Positions 9,505 through 18,125 of a DNA stretch of 21,737 nucleotides are shown piece after piece; the first letter of the stretch is position 1, and the number at the start of each line of letters is the position of its first letter. Location: the NCBI GenBank assembly GCA_024364805.1, contig CM044521.1:75642078-75663814 (forward strand), in the 5' to 3' direction. The position numbers were made by a program, and so were the translations under genes. Origin of the DNA: Euprymna scolopes (taxonomy: Eukaryota; Mollusca; Cephalopoda; Sepiida; Sepiolidae). The notes beneath the pieces were generated by a model. It ran no database searches, had not been told where the DNA came from, and was given only the letters and a program-made list of their open reading frames with translations.

Positions 9505-10262
9505 TTTTTTTTTTTACAAGGGAGTCACTACTTATCAAGGCCCAAAGGCCACTTGAGGATAAGGGTTAAAGAATGTAAGGTGCTAGTGTAGATTGTGTAG
9601 AATTTGGATTATTAAAGGGGATGGCTCAATAAGAACTTATTTACATTGGACTTGAAGACTACCATATTGTGATGGACCAGGAAGCAAGCCATTGGAACAG
9701 TGTTCCATAGGTGGGAAGTTCTAGGAAAGAAACTTTGTTCATGGAATTTGTGTTTAGATTTAGGCACAGATAGAAAGTGGGGGAAATTGTTGATAGTGGT
9801 TGTAGCTAGAGGAGTGCTTTTCTTGTGAAAACTTTGTAAGAAGGGGGTCATAGATTGGATCTCAGACGAGCACTTGCCATGAAAATGATGATAGAGCAGA
9901 GACAGGCTCACATCATCTCTTCTGTGGGAAAGAGGTTGCAGGGAAGAGAAAAGGGTACCACCTACTAGGTTTCAAAGCTGGTTTTGAACTCTATCAAAGC
10001 AAAATAGGGCACGTCGAGCAGCTCCTGCTTAGATGTGGCAACAGTGCACCATTTTAGAGGATAGCATTGGCTGTGAGATACCTACTAGAAAGGTAGCATG
10101 ATCCAAACATTTTTCTAGGGGGATTGGCAATAGATTTGATGTAAGTGTTCCATTTCAGATCAGGTGTGAAGGTCAGTCCCAGAAGCTTGTCAATACATGG
10201 TGCTTCCACAAGATGAGAGCCATTCATTTCAATTGAGGCCAAATGGAGGTCAGAGTGATTAT
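9505..10262 (-). mobile_element. 5'-truncated LINE (CR1/L2/Jockey-like), 3' end, copy 1
   Basis: Read on the minus strand, the fragment starts near 10262 inside the reverse-transcriptase C-terminal region: KLLGLTFTPDLKWNTYIKSI, then FGSCYLSSRYLT. It continues to LSLLYHHFHGKCSSEIQSM and FFPRTSHLWNTVP, then FKSNVNKFL and the stop (about 9612). These are the conserved C-terminal blocks of many invertebrate LINE RT proteins. A roughly 90-base 3' UTR ends in GATAAGTAGTGACTCCCTTG and a poly(A) (poly-T at about 9501-9515 on plus). The reading frame breaks between the two parts (around 9912-10050). It lies in the large NR2C2AP intron in the same orientation as the gene. Confidence 0.85.
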
Positions 10263-10471
10263 GATAAAAAGTGATTTCATAAACAAAATTTACATAAAAA
10301 AATATGCCCAGTTATTTATTTTCATAATAAAATGATCCATGTCATGAAATATCTTTTTTTCATTTTCAATTTCATTAATCAATGTCACCATTTGATCCAG
10401 ATGAATATTTCAGGTTTCTTTTGTCTTATTACAGGAAATGTGAAGATTGTACACTCTCATTAACATGATAT
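10263..10471. other. AT-rich intron sequence before the gap
   Basis: No feature recognised on either strand. I checked it for the missing NR2C2AP exon and found no convincing match. Confidence 0.4.
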
Positions 10472-10578
10472 NNNNNNNNNNNNNNNNNNNNNNNNNNNNN
10501 NNNNNNNNNNNNNNNNNNNNNNNNNNNNNNNNNNNNNNNNNNNNNNNNNNNNNNNNNNNNNNNNNNNNNNNNNNNNNN
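10472..10578. other. Assembly gap (107 N)
   Basis: Run of N. A tandem repeat starts at its right edge, so the gap probably reflects an unresolved array. Confidence 0.99.
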
Positions 10579-10643
10579 TAATTGAAGTAAAAATTGAAAC
10601 AACTAATTGAAGTAAAAACTGAAACAACTAATTGAAGTAAAAC
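10579..10643. repeat. 25-bp tandem repeat, about 2.6 visible copies
   Basis: The unit TAATTGAAGTAAAAATTGAA plus ACAAC repeats with one substitution and then a partial third copy. It abuts the gap, so the true array is probably longer. Confidence 0.9.
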
Positions 10644-10896
10644 TTACAAAAAAAAAAACAAACAAAAAAATATATGAGTTACTTACAAATATATGAGATC
10701 AGAATTTTAGTTAGAAATAAAAATAATTTTTTTTTGTACATTTCCAATTCTAGCTTGGTTCAAACTGACCAACCAACTTATCTTCCATTTTTTACCTTTT
10801 GTGTAACTCTTTTAAATTAAAGACGTAAAATAGCCCATAAACCATAAAATATACAAAAAAAAAAAAGAAAAAAAAGGAGTTATGGTGATAATTAAA
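10644..10896. other. AT-rich intron sequence
   Basis: Only A-rich runs (near 10651 and 10857-10875) are seen. No gene. Confidence 0.5.
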
Positions 10897-11517
10897 ACTA
10901 GCAGGACCTATGGAAATTCCACAGACGACTCATTCATATGTAATATATTGATGTTGGCATTCTGTAGATGTTCAGTGTAAATGGAGACGCTCTGATATTA
11001 TTGTAGCTTTTTTGTTAAAACTGCAAAAGAATTTATCTAAGCTAGCACAAACGCCCAGCGAAGCCTGGCTGTAAAGTAGACTTAAATATGATATCTTAAT
11101 TCTTACAGATTTTGTATATATTATTATAGAGTTAATGTTCAATCGATTTTTATATATTATAAAGTTGCGATTTCAAAAATAAAAAAATATATCTATATGA
11201 CTTGGGTGCATTAGCTTGAATCGAAACCGAAATAAAAACTTATGAAAAAGAAATATGTATATATATTTATAACTTGAGTTCCTTTAGCCATAATCAAAAC
11301 CAAAACCAAAATGTATGAAGAATTCTTGATAGAATTATTTATAAAAAAATAATAGATGACTTAAGTGCCTCCAGCTATAATCGAAACCGAAACCAAAACT
11401 TATGAAGAATTCTTGGTAAAATTATTTATGACAAGAAATGGAAGTACATAACAATTAAACGAGCTGGATGTAAGAGTAGCACAGAAAATAACAGACGCTA
11501 TCATATTAATATATAGA
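10897..11517 (-). mobile_element. Non-autonomous Helitron-like element
   Basis: On the minus strand the element begins TCTATATATTAATATGATAG at 11517, preceded by A. It ends in CTAGT (10901-10897), followed by T. A short palindrome, TGGAAATTCCA (10921-10911), lies nine bases before CTAGT. TC start, CTRRT end, subterminal hairpin and insertion between A and T are the Helitron hallmarks. At 621 bp it has no Rep/helicase coding region, so any movement relied on an autonomous relative. It carries three internal tandem units. Confidence 0.72.
11199..11430. repeat. Three tandem units of about 72-88 bp inside the Helitron
   Basis: Units begin near 11199, 11271 and 11358. Each has the order GACTTRRGTGC, then a TTAGC or CAGCTATAATC stretch, then a run of AAACC/CAAAA motifs, TATGAAGAATTCTTG and an AT-rich end. 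Units 2 and 3 are closest to each other. Unit 1 is more diverged. Confidence 0.8.
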
Positions 11518-11708
11518 TTCTATTTGATAATTTTCTGTCATTTTTGGTGTAAATATTTATTTTTGTTTGATATGTAAGTATACCAAAGAGTTTTCCTGTT
11601 AATTTATTTTGAACTATCATGTATTTCTATCGATAAATTTTTAAATAACTTGTTTTATGAACATTCACTCATTTTGAAGTAAGATTTTGATGCAGATGTG
11701 AAATAAAG
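11518..11708. other. AT-rich intron sequence
   Basis: Nothing recognised. Confidence 0.5.
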
Positions 11709-12017
11709 TTAATATTGGAAATGTCCCGTAAGGTTTAAATTATGTTGGAATGGAAAATTCCATAGGGAGTTGAAATTTAAGTTTGGCTGATGTGTACTAG
11801 TAGGTACATCATGGGAGAAAGTGTGTGGCAGAAAAGTGAGAAAGTAATTTAACAACACAGGTTTCGAGTCCTCCTCCATCCTACAGGAATTGGAAAAAGA
11901 ATGTAGAATAGTGACGTAAGAGCGAATTGCAGGAAAGTGGTACAAGGGTTCTGATATAATCTCCCACAATCCAGTCTCTATAATGAATGACTTCTCTATT
12001 CTACAGAGAATATGCAC
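11709..12017 (-). other. Unidentified 102-codon open frame
   Basis: An uninterrupted minus-strand frame starts MHILCRIEKS and contains SEPLYHFPAIRSYVTILHSF and LNYFLTFLPHTFSHDV. It is less AT-rich than its surroundings. I recognise no domain. The length and composition suggest an old repeat rather than a host exon, although an AG after a T-rich tract near 12037 could be an acceptor. Confidence 0.25.
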
Positions 12018-12123
12018 TTTCTGATAATTACTGTAAAATATAATTCAAATCTCAGAGCAATTAATGGAGTTATTTGTTGTTCTTTTTAATTCTATTATTC
12101 CCATGAATAACTAGCAGAGTGTT

Positions 12124-12382
12124 ACTACTGTTGATCAAGGGAAGAGCCTATCAGGCATGTGTACACAGTGAAACCTGGTGAGAGTTGAGGACATGTGCTG
12201 CATGGAGAGAAATGATATGAGAATAATGCAATGGATATGTAATGTGAGATTTAAAAACAGGCTTAGATCTGATGATGATGGAGGAAAATTAAATCTAGAC
12301 AGTATAGAGAGATGGGTACAGAACAGGAGACTCTGATGGTATGGCTACGTTGAAAGAATGGTGGTGAGCTGTTAGATGTAGA
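12124..12382 (+). mobile_element. RTE-like LINE fragment, plus-strand arm
   Basis: The translation gives LLLIKGRAYQACVHSETW and, after a frame change near 12179, VEDMCCMERNDMRIMQWICN, then SDDDGGKLNLDSIE and a final block with a stop in place of the usual Arg before WYGYVERM. This is the region just after the RT core in RTE-like LINE proteins (the LERNDMRMVRWMC and RLRWYGHVERM style blocks). It is decayed and partial at both ends. It may be related to the LINE tail at 930-1131, which would be the next part of such a protein. Confidence 0.75.
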
Positions 12383-12384
12383 AC

Positions 12385-12527
12385 ATCTGCTTTTAAGAAT
12401 CACATTATCTATCATATTTGAATATCATTTATCACTGAAGGTCCTCAACCCTAGTCAGATTTCATTTTCGTATATCATGACACTAGACACACACACATGA
12501 TAGACACTTCCTCTGATCAACAGTAGT
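12385..12527 (-). mobile_element. Inverted second copy of the same LINE fragment
   Basis: Reading the minus strand from 12527 reproduces the plus arm from 12124: ACTACTGTTGATCA is identical (14 bases). It is followed by diverged but collinear sequence through GGTTGAGGAC, AAATGATAT and AATGTGA to a TTAAAAGCAG-like end. Together with 12124-12268 it forms an inverted repeat with a spacer of about 115 bases. Confidence 0.8.
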
Positions 12528-12700
12528 TAATCTCTGTTAATTAGTAATGGCAGAAGTTACCAAAACTTGTTCCACCCACTTTTGATTCTTGGAATCAAAG
12601 TGACACATAATTATGAAAAGTAATATAACACCTAACCATTTAATTATTTTCAGTCTTTCATAGATGGCCCCCATAAAGAATAAGAGCAATTTTACTAATA
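12528..12700. other. Intron sequence, nothing recognised
   Basis: AT-rich. No coding signal or repeat was recognised. Confidence 0.4.
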
Positions 12701-12955
12701 GAGTCACTGCTTATCAAGACCCAAAAGCCACTCAAGGTTAAAGGCTAATGAGTTTGTTAGGTGGATTAAGTGACAGGTTGAGATAATTGGAGACAATGTG
12801 TGAAACTTGGAAGAATTAATTATTGAAGAGGAGGGTTCAACAAGAATTTGTTAACACTAAAGTTAAAAATGACCATGTTGTAGTTTGTTGGGAAGCAAGT
12901 CCATGAGATTGTGTTCCATAGTCAGGTACCTCGTGGAAAGAAACTCTGTTCATGT
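12701..12955 (-). mobile_element. LINE 3' end, copy 2 of the family at 9505-10262
   Basis: On the plus strand, GAGTCACTGCTTATCAAGAC and the next 250 bases align collinearly with 9522-9750, including the GGAAGCAAG and TGTTCCATAG blocks and AAAGAAACTCTGTTCATG. The orientation is the same (minus). It holds only the 3' UTR and the very end of the coding region, without a clear poly(A), and is more diverged than copy 1. Confidence 0.85.
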
Positions 12956-13990
12956 AGCAATACCCATCAACCATAAAACGATTTGGATGATTACAAATTT
13001 CAAAGTAGTTCTACAAAAATAGTCATATTTTAAAAACCAGAATACTTTCAATCCTCAAAATGCCATAATTTTGTTTGTTCACATGCTTTAATAAATAAAA
13101 ATCAACATGATATATTTGAAGAGTTTTTAACAAATAAAATGATGAAACTCTTGATGCTATAAAACTTATAATACTATATAATTTTGGTAACTTTTTATGA
13201 CTCCTCCTCCCACCCCTGTCTTTAAAAATCCAGTACCACATTTGTATGAAGAATTCCATCATGAAATTTGGAACACAATCAGAAAAACATCAATCTCTTA
13301 TTGTCGGATATGAAATAAATGGGTCCATTCATGCTTGTTGTCTTAAAAATAAGACTTCAGCAATATGTGTATCAAACATTGTTTTCTAAACCAATAAGTA
13401 AATCAATGTTTTTATTATTTTTATGTGTTAAAATGACAATTCTATGTTGATTTGTCTTTTGGTAGCAGTAATTTTTAATTAGTCTCTCCCCTTAAAATAT
13501 TAACCCCTTTTCAACGAAAGTAAACTATCTGACTTCATCACTCAGTTATAGTAGGGCTAGGACAACAGCATATTATTTTCATTGTTTCAACTCCCGAGTG
13601 TATATCTATTGATAGCTTATATGCTTTTATATAGAGTGATGTGGTCCTCGGTTGATTTAGTGTGTCTGTGTCGGATGTATACTCGAGAGTGAAAAGAATA
13701 AGAATATTCTGTTGTCATAGTTATAAGCAATAAGCCTGTAGCAGCCGCTATTGAATATTTATTGTTTAATCAACAATAATTTTGTAAATTATGTTTACAT
13801 GTTTATTTTGCAAAAAAAATTTTAAAAAATAAAAAATAAAAACACTTTTTTGTTTAAAATTTATGCTGTTTGTGTTTTTTTTATGAAATAGTGGTTCAAG
13901 CAACTGATTTTCAAATATACTCAACTTTCAAACTTTAATTGTAGTAATAAATAACCTTCTAGCTGCCAATTTTAAAAACTAAATAAGATT
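12956..13990. other. About 1 kb of intron without a recognised feature
   Basis: Mostly AT-rich. The minus-strand open frame 13023-13262 has no family signature. A slightly less AT-rich part at 13500-13760 is unassigned. Confidence 0.45.
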
Positions 13991-13999
13991 CTACTTTTT

Positions 14000-14599
14000 T
14001 AGGCAATTATGTGTTAATACCCTAGAAAAACTAAGTCTAGATTCATGTGACATGCCCACCTTCTAAAAGTGAAGACCCCCCTCCCCCGAAAAAAACTCCT
14101 TTAACCCTACCATTAATTCTAAGTCTGAATGGCACACACTTCAAAATAAAACCCTTCCATAAACTGACTACTAACCCCAAGTCCAAATGATAAGCCCCCA
14201 TCATACAAACGATCTTGAAACCAGACATAATCGTCTAAAAAACAGATTCTGCACCCCTAAGAAAATGCCACAGGATTTCTCATAAATTGATTAACTGCCC
14301 TAAAACACTAGCAAGCTGGAAATAGTGGATTATTTCATATATATGTGAAACTAATCATCCACTCTTAAATAAAAGTTTTTACTTTTTTCTTTCAGCCAAG
14401 TTTTTAGGATGCTTACACATTATTGCCCCTAGCCCTATCACTAACTCAAAGTCCAAGTGGCAAACCTCCTCCTTTGACAAAGATCCCTGTAAAGCCACAC
14501 ATAATCGTCTTAAAAAATGCAAAGGATTAAATAAAATTGGTTAACTGTCTTAAAACGTTAGGATGGCCCTGAAATATAAGATTGTTTTACATTCAATTT

Positions 14600-14659
<60 letters not shown>

Positions 14660-14710
14660 TTTTCATTTCTGTCAAGTTTTCAGTGCGTTCATATGTAATT
14701 GCCTAAAAAG
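14000..14710. repeat. Degenerate tandem duplication, period about 250-280 bp
   Basis: Several blocks recur in the same order. ACATAATCGTCT is at 14225 and again at 14501. TTAACTGCCCTAAAACACTAG (14291) pairs with TTAACTGTCTTAAAACGTTAG (14542). CTTTCAGCCAAGTTTTTAGG (14390) pairs with TTTCTGTCAAGTTTTCAGTG (14664). CTAACCCCAAGTCCAAATG (14171) pairs with CTAACTCAAAGTCCAAGTGG (14443), with a weaker version at 14112. About two and a half copies are present. There is no coding content. Confidence 0.75.
14605..14659. repeat. (TA)n(TG)n compound microsatellite
   Basis: Alternating TA to about 14639, then alternating TG to 14659. It sits at the place in the second duplicated unit where the first unit has only a short CATATATATGTG. 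Confidence 0.95.
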
Positions 14711-15259
14711 AAGAGAATTACATATTTTGGGGGAGGCAGGTGGGGATAATTAAGCAGAAGGTATTAATCTACAATAATACTAAATAAATCTTGCAATATA
14801 TCAATTTTTAAACAGTCCTAGTATTAGATTTCAGTTTCTTGTATATAAAATGCAGTACAATTCAACTTTCAGTATTTTAACTTCTTTTGTTTTTAATAAA
14901 TACATTGCAAGATATTTATGTGAATTTACTGCAAATTACTTGGAAGCCATTAATTTCTGGAGATTTTTAGTGCAATATTCGGATTCCTTGTACAAAAGTA
15001 CATTTATATGGCAAATGTCATTGCTTTATCTTGTGTTTTAACAAAAATATAGCATTTTTACTGAAAAAGCAGTGCAGAAAATGTGACGAAATGCATATGA
15101 TCTCAAAGAAGAGAAATAATGTGTGCAACATAAAAATAGTCATAACTTACTTTTGGTTAAATTTAAAAAATTTAAAAAGATTCTTTCATAGACTATCAAG
15201 CTCATTCTATGTATGCCATTATTGAGATGTTTTAAGCCTTTTCAATGTTTCCATGTTTA
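14711..15259. other. Intron, no recognised feature
   Basis: AT-rich. Short open frames at 14850-15225 have no family signature. Confidence 0.45.
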
Positions 15260-15620
15260 TGGCTTGTTCATGGAAGCTCTGTTTAGTTTGGGTTGAACAA
15301 AGGAAGGAAGGAAAATTCATTACAGTGGTTATAGTTGGACAAGATTTTACTGCAAATGTTTTACAGGGAGAACCCGAGATTGGAGTTCACTTACCAGGGA
15401 AATAATGACAGAGTAAAGCTGAGCAGCATCTCTTCTGTGAGAAAGGGGCTATAGGACACCGAAGAAGACATTCCCCACTGGATTTCAAAGTTGATTTTTA
15501 TTCTGTCAATGCAGGAAAAAGTGCTTTGTTTGAGCGACACCTCTCCAGATGTGGCAAAAGTACTCCATCTTAAAACATAGTCAGAGATTATTTGAAGAAC
15601 ATACAGGAAAAATGGCACTA
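15260..15620 (-). mobile_element. Internal LINE fragment, copy 3 of the family at 9505-10262
   Basis: The plus-strand blocks TTCATGGAAG, CATCTCTTCTGTGAGAAAGG, TTTCAAAGTTGATTTTTATTCT, CCAGATGTGGCAAAAGTACTCC and ATACAGGAAAAATGGCA align in order with 9737-10110 of copy 1. The minus-strand reading includes FATSGEVSLKQ and DRIKINFEIQ. Both ends are missing, and the copy is well decayed. It lies in an NR2C2AP intron in gene orientation. Confidence 0.8.
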
Positions 15621-15630
15621 TTTAAAAAAT

Positions 15631-15650
15631 GCTGTATATATATATACAGC
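15631..15650. repeat. Perfect 20-bp palindrome
   Basis: GCTGTATATATATATACAGC. It lies directly at the 5' edge of the 5S-derived sequence. Confidence 0.95.
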
Positions 15651-15760
15651 ACAATCACACTGACACACCATTCTCATTAGATCCCTAAAGTTAAGCAATA
15701 TTGACCCTCGTCAGTACCAGATGGGTAACCATTTGGGAATATCAGGCACTGTATGTAGGA
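15647..15760 (+). pseudogene. 5S rRNA-derived sequence (pseudogene or 5S-headed SINE)
   Basis: The order of blocks follows animal 5S rRNA: an ACACCATTCTCATTAGATCC region (compare the GCCCGATCTCGTCTGATCTC part), AAGTTAAGCAATATTGA (A-box zone), GTCAGTACCAGATGGGTAACC and TTTGGGAATATCAGGCACTGTA (C-box zone and 3' part). At about 114 bases it is close to the 120 of a real 5S gene. Many substitutions at conserved positions rule out a functional rRNA. The sequence that follows (to about 15911) is not 5S-like and may be the body of a 5S-derived SINE. A retroposed 5S pseudogene is the alternative. Confidence 0.82.
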
Positions 15761-15911
15761 AGATATCAACACCTCTCTGCAAGAACTCTGAAAACCTAAC
15801 GTCATTATCTCTCCTGACGGGTATATGCATGCGACTGGGGACTGCTTGTGAATCTGATATTTCCTTGAGACTTCCTCCTTTAGAAGAAGCTTGTTCAACC
15901 TACCTAGGATG
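15761..15911 (+). mobile_element. Possible body of a 5S-derived SINE
   Basis: Less AT-rich sequence directly after the 5S-like head, with blocks such as CTCTCCTGACGGGTATATGC and GACTTCCTCCTTTAGAAG. Its link to the head is by adjacency only. No tail repeat or target-site duplication was established. Confidence 0.35.
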
Positions 15912-15993
15912 AGTACTATTGGCTTATTTTACTGGCTATGTAAGAAATATTGCAAATTTAGCTGTGCAATTGTAACATGGATTGTGAAGTTGG

Positions 15994-16017
15994 AGTCGGA
16001 TTTTACACCTTCCGACT
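15994..16017. repeat. Short stem-loop
   Basis: AGTCGGA (15994-16000) and TCCGACT (16011-16017) are perfect complements around a 10-base loop. Confidence 0.8.
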
Positions 16018-16141
16018 TTGCAATCCTAATTGTAACCAAAGCAACAATTTTTCTTGAAAAAGGATATTTGTTGGGAAGAATCATTTGAGGGGTAGGCCTT
16101 TTGCAAAATCCGGAAACCATTAGGATCGCTAGTAGCAATAC

Positions 16142-16247
16142 TTTCCGTTGAAAATTCCAGAGCTGCAAAGCCACCTTGGAAACGAATAACTAATTCTTCC
16201 AAGTAAAGTGGCCGTTCAAAATCAATAAGAATCCATTGGGGAGAACC
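16142..16247 (-). CDS. NR2C2AP: NR2C2AP-like protein, internal exon
   Basis: On the minus strand a very strong acceptor (a long T/C tract, then GTCTGCAG at 16255-16248) precedes GGT at 16247. The frame reads GSPQWILIDFERPLYLEELV, then IRFQGGFAALEFSTE. This matches the human NR2C2AP segment GPSQWVTLEF...LQIQFQGGF. The exon upstream (20130-20040) ends in phase 0 with ...CWNSSE, so the join gives CWNSSE-GSPQW, as in the family. The 3' end is uncertain. A weak donor AAA|GTATTG would end it at 16142 in phase 1, but the frame stays open about 38 more codons to a TAG near 16028. Similarity to NR2C2AP is clear only up to FQGGF. Confidence 0.85.
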
Positions 16248-16349
16248 CTGCAGACAGAAACAAAGAAGAAAAAAAAGTCAAACATTAAAAAGAAAATAAT
16301 AGTATTGTGTTTCAGAATTGCCGAGAGGAGGATTGATAATTTGTTTCAT

Positions 16350-16535
16350 TTGAATTATTTGAATAACTGTTCTCATCTTGGCTGTTATTGTAACAACGTT
16401 TCGGTTGGTGTAACTTACGACCTTCTTCAGGTGTATCTTGTGGAACTCGGAAATCTTTATGTCAAACCCCGGAATCTGTATGGAATTTCAAACAAAACCC
16501 TTTATTTGACCTATGGTGGTAGCTTGATCTCATTC
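16350..16535 (-). repeat. Dispersed repeat family R1, copy b
   Basis: Reverse complement of the type seen at 205-390. On the minus strand it reads through a CACAAGATACAC stretch, CTGAAGAAGGTCGTAAGTTA and CCAACCGAAACGTTGT, to AAGATGAGAACAGTTATTCA. It preserves the core best of the copies found. Confidence 0.75.
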
Positions 16536-16689
16536 CATCAACCATGACCAGGTAGAAGCTTTAAGTAATTCATAATTGCATTTTAAGTATCTCCTGTACT
16601 TAGGATTGAACTTTCAACCCCAAAGAAGACTGTCACGTAGAACTGATCATTACTTAGCACTTTTATCTGTTGTGTCACAGGTCCTTGTG

Positions 16690-16795
16690 GGTGTATGTGA
16701 AAAAGGTTGAAGGTTACATTGGCTGAAATGTTGTGAGAATAATATCCAAGATGAGAGCAGTAGTCTGAACCATCCAAATTATTAATCGTCATCAA
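16690..16795 (+). repeat. Dispersed repeat family R1, copy c (core only)
   Basis: GGTTACATTGGCTGAAATGT, then CCAAGATGAGAGCAGTAGTC and TGAACCATCCAAATTATTAA, match the core of copy a in the same orientation. Confidence 0.7.
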
Positions 16796-16823
16796 AAAAA
16801 TCTGAAAAAATAACAATATTTCA

Positions 16824-16885
16824 GGAATCTGTAGGGAATTTTGTATAGAATTCATTATTTAATCTACGATGGTGGACTGCTTTCA
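16824..16885 (-). repeat. R1 flank segment, inverted relative to copy c
   Basis: GGAATCTGTAGGGAATTTTG and AATCTACGATGGTGG match 16481-16520 of copy b in the same plus-strand direction. Copies c and d are therefore core and flank in opposite orientation, about 30 bases apart. Confidence 0.6.
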
Positions 16886-17289
16886 GTAAAGTTATTTTAG
16901 TTTTTGAATTTTGTTTGCACATTTTTAAGCTTAAGATAGATAACTCCTATTATATTCTTCAATTTAAAATATATTATTCCCCATGTTGATTTTTATTTTA
17001 AAATGTTTCATATTAGCAATTTCTTTTAAAATAAACTGTAGCTAAGTATTTTATATTGTCAATAACATGGTACAACAATAATAAATGAAAACTGGCTAAT
17101 CCGAAATAAATTTTCAGTTGTCAGCTTAAATGTTATTTTAATCTGACTTTGAAAATCTAACAAAATAATTTTATATGTTAGTCTTCAATAGGAAGCTTGA
17201 CTAAAAACGAAAAAAATTTTAAAAGTCATTAACCTTGCATGATTGATTTTGATTATTAATCATTTCTGTACTGATTGGGTCACTCTAGA
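16886..17289. other. AT-rich intron sequence
   Basis: No gene or repeat recognised. Confidence 0.5.
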
Positions 17290-18125
17290 TTCTTTGATGA
17301 TTGGAACAACTATAACAATAGCAATCGGGACACTCAACACGTGTAACATGATTAGCCCCATTTCTTTACAGCAGGTCCAGGTTAAATAAGACTAAAAGGG
17401 AAACACTTATCTTTTTCCTCTGGAAACATCTTTCCCTTAAAGACTGCTTCACACATGAAGACTCGAAAAACACAAAAGGAATTTTCATTGCTTACTTTAT
17501 TTGATGTTACAGTGCATAGTATGAATCAGTACAAAAGATGTCTTCTCTGTCGTATCGTTGTTTCACAAGTACTTCCACAGAATGTATTCTGATGAACATA
17601 CTGTACTTGTATTCCTCCCTCAACAAAAATACTCTTAACCCACCCAACTAGCAGCAAAATCATACCCCTTCACTGCAGAGGTTTCCAGATGCCAGAAGAT
17701 TTTCTACTCTAATAGTTTTTTTCCTCAGACTGCTTGCTTTTCAAATGATCTCCTTGCTCTGTTTCCATCACTGTACCAACAAGCAGAAATTTCAATGTAA
17801 TCTAAACAGACATCTTGTTACTCAACTCCCCACCCAGGTTACCGCCTATAAACCTGGTCCTTATCACTGTATCCCCTTACACTTCAGTGGCCATATGCCA
17901 TGTATGTGCTCTCCACTTATCTTGGCATTGTTTCCAGTCGTTCGAACTTCTCCTTGCCACTGGACTCAAACAGTGCCGATTCAGGAGAGGTGTGGTTGGG
18001 GATTGAACAACCCTTGTCTCACAATTACATGTGCAGCTGCACCTACAAGGGGTATCCTTTGTCTTTTGAAACTGAATGGAGGCATCATATGATATATTTT
18101 TCCCTCTTGGGCTCATCACATTTTT
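17290..18125. other. Less AT-rich segment of unknown origin
   Basis: Overlapping open frames occur on both strands: plus 17745-18092 and minus 18119-17877, the latter with SPVARRSSNDWKQCQDKWRA. The composition shift suggests a transposon remnant. I recognise no domain, terminal repeat or tail. Confidence 0.3.

Noticed and set aside
12268-12290. CTGATGA followed by GAAA, a second hammerhead-like string
   Set aside because: It lies inside recognised LINE coding sequence (SDDDGG) and no stem I or stem III can be formed around it.
13300-13360. Minus-strand FISDNKRLMFF as the missing NR2C2AP exon
   Set aside because: Frame and phase do not fit, a stop follows immediately, and no proper donor is present.
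18010-18040. tRNA B-box-like string GTTCAATCCCC on the minus strand
   Set aside because: No A box at the right spacing and no T-stem pairing, so it is most likely chance.
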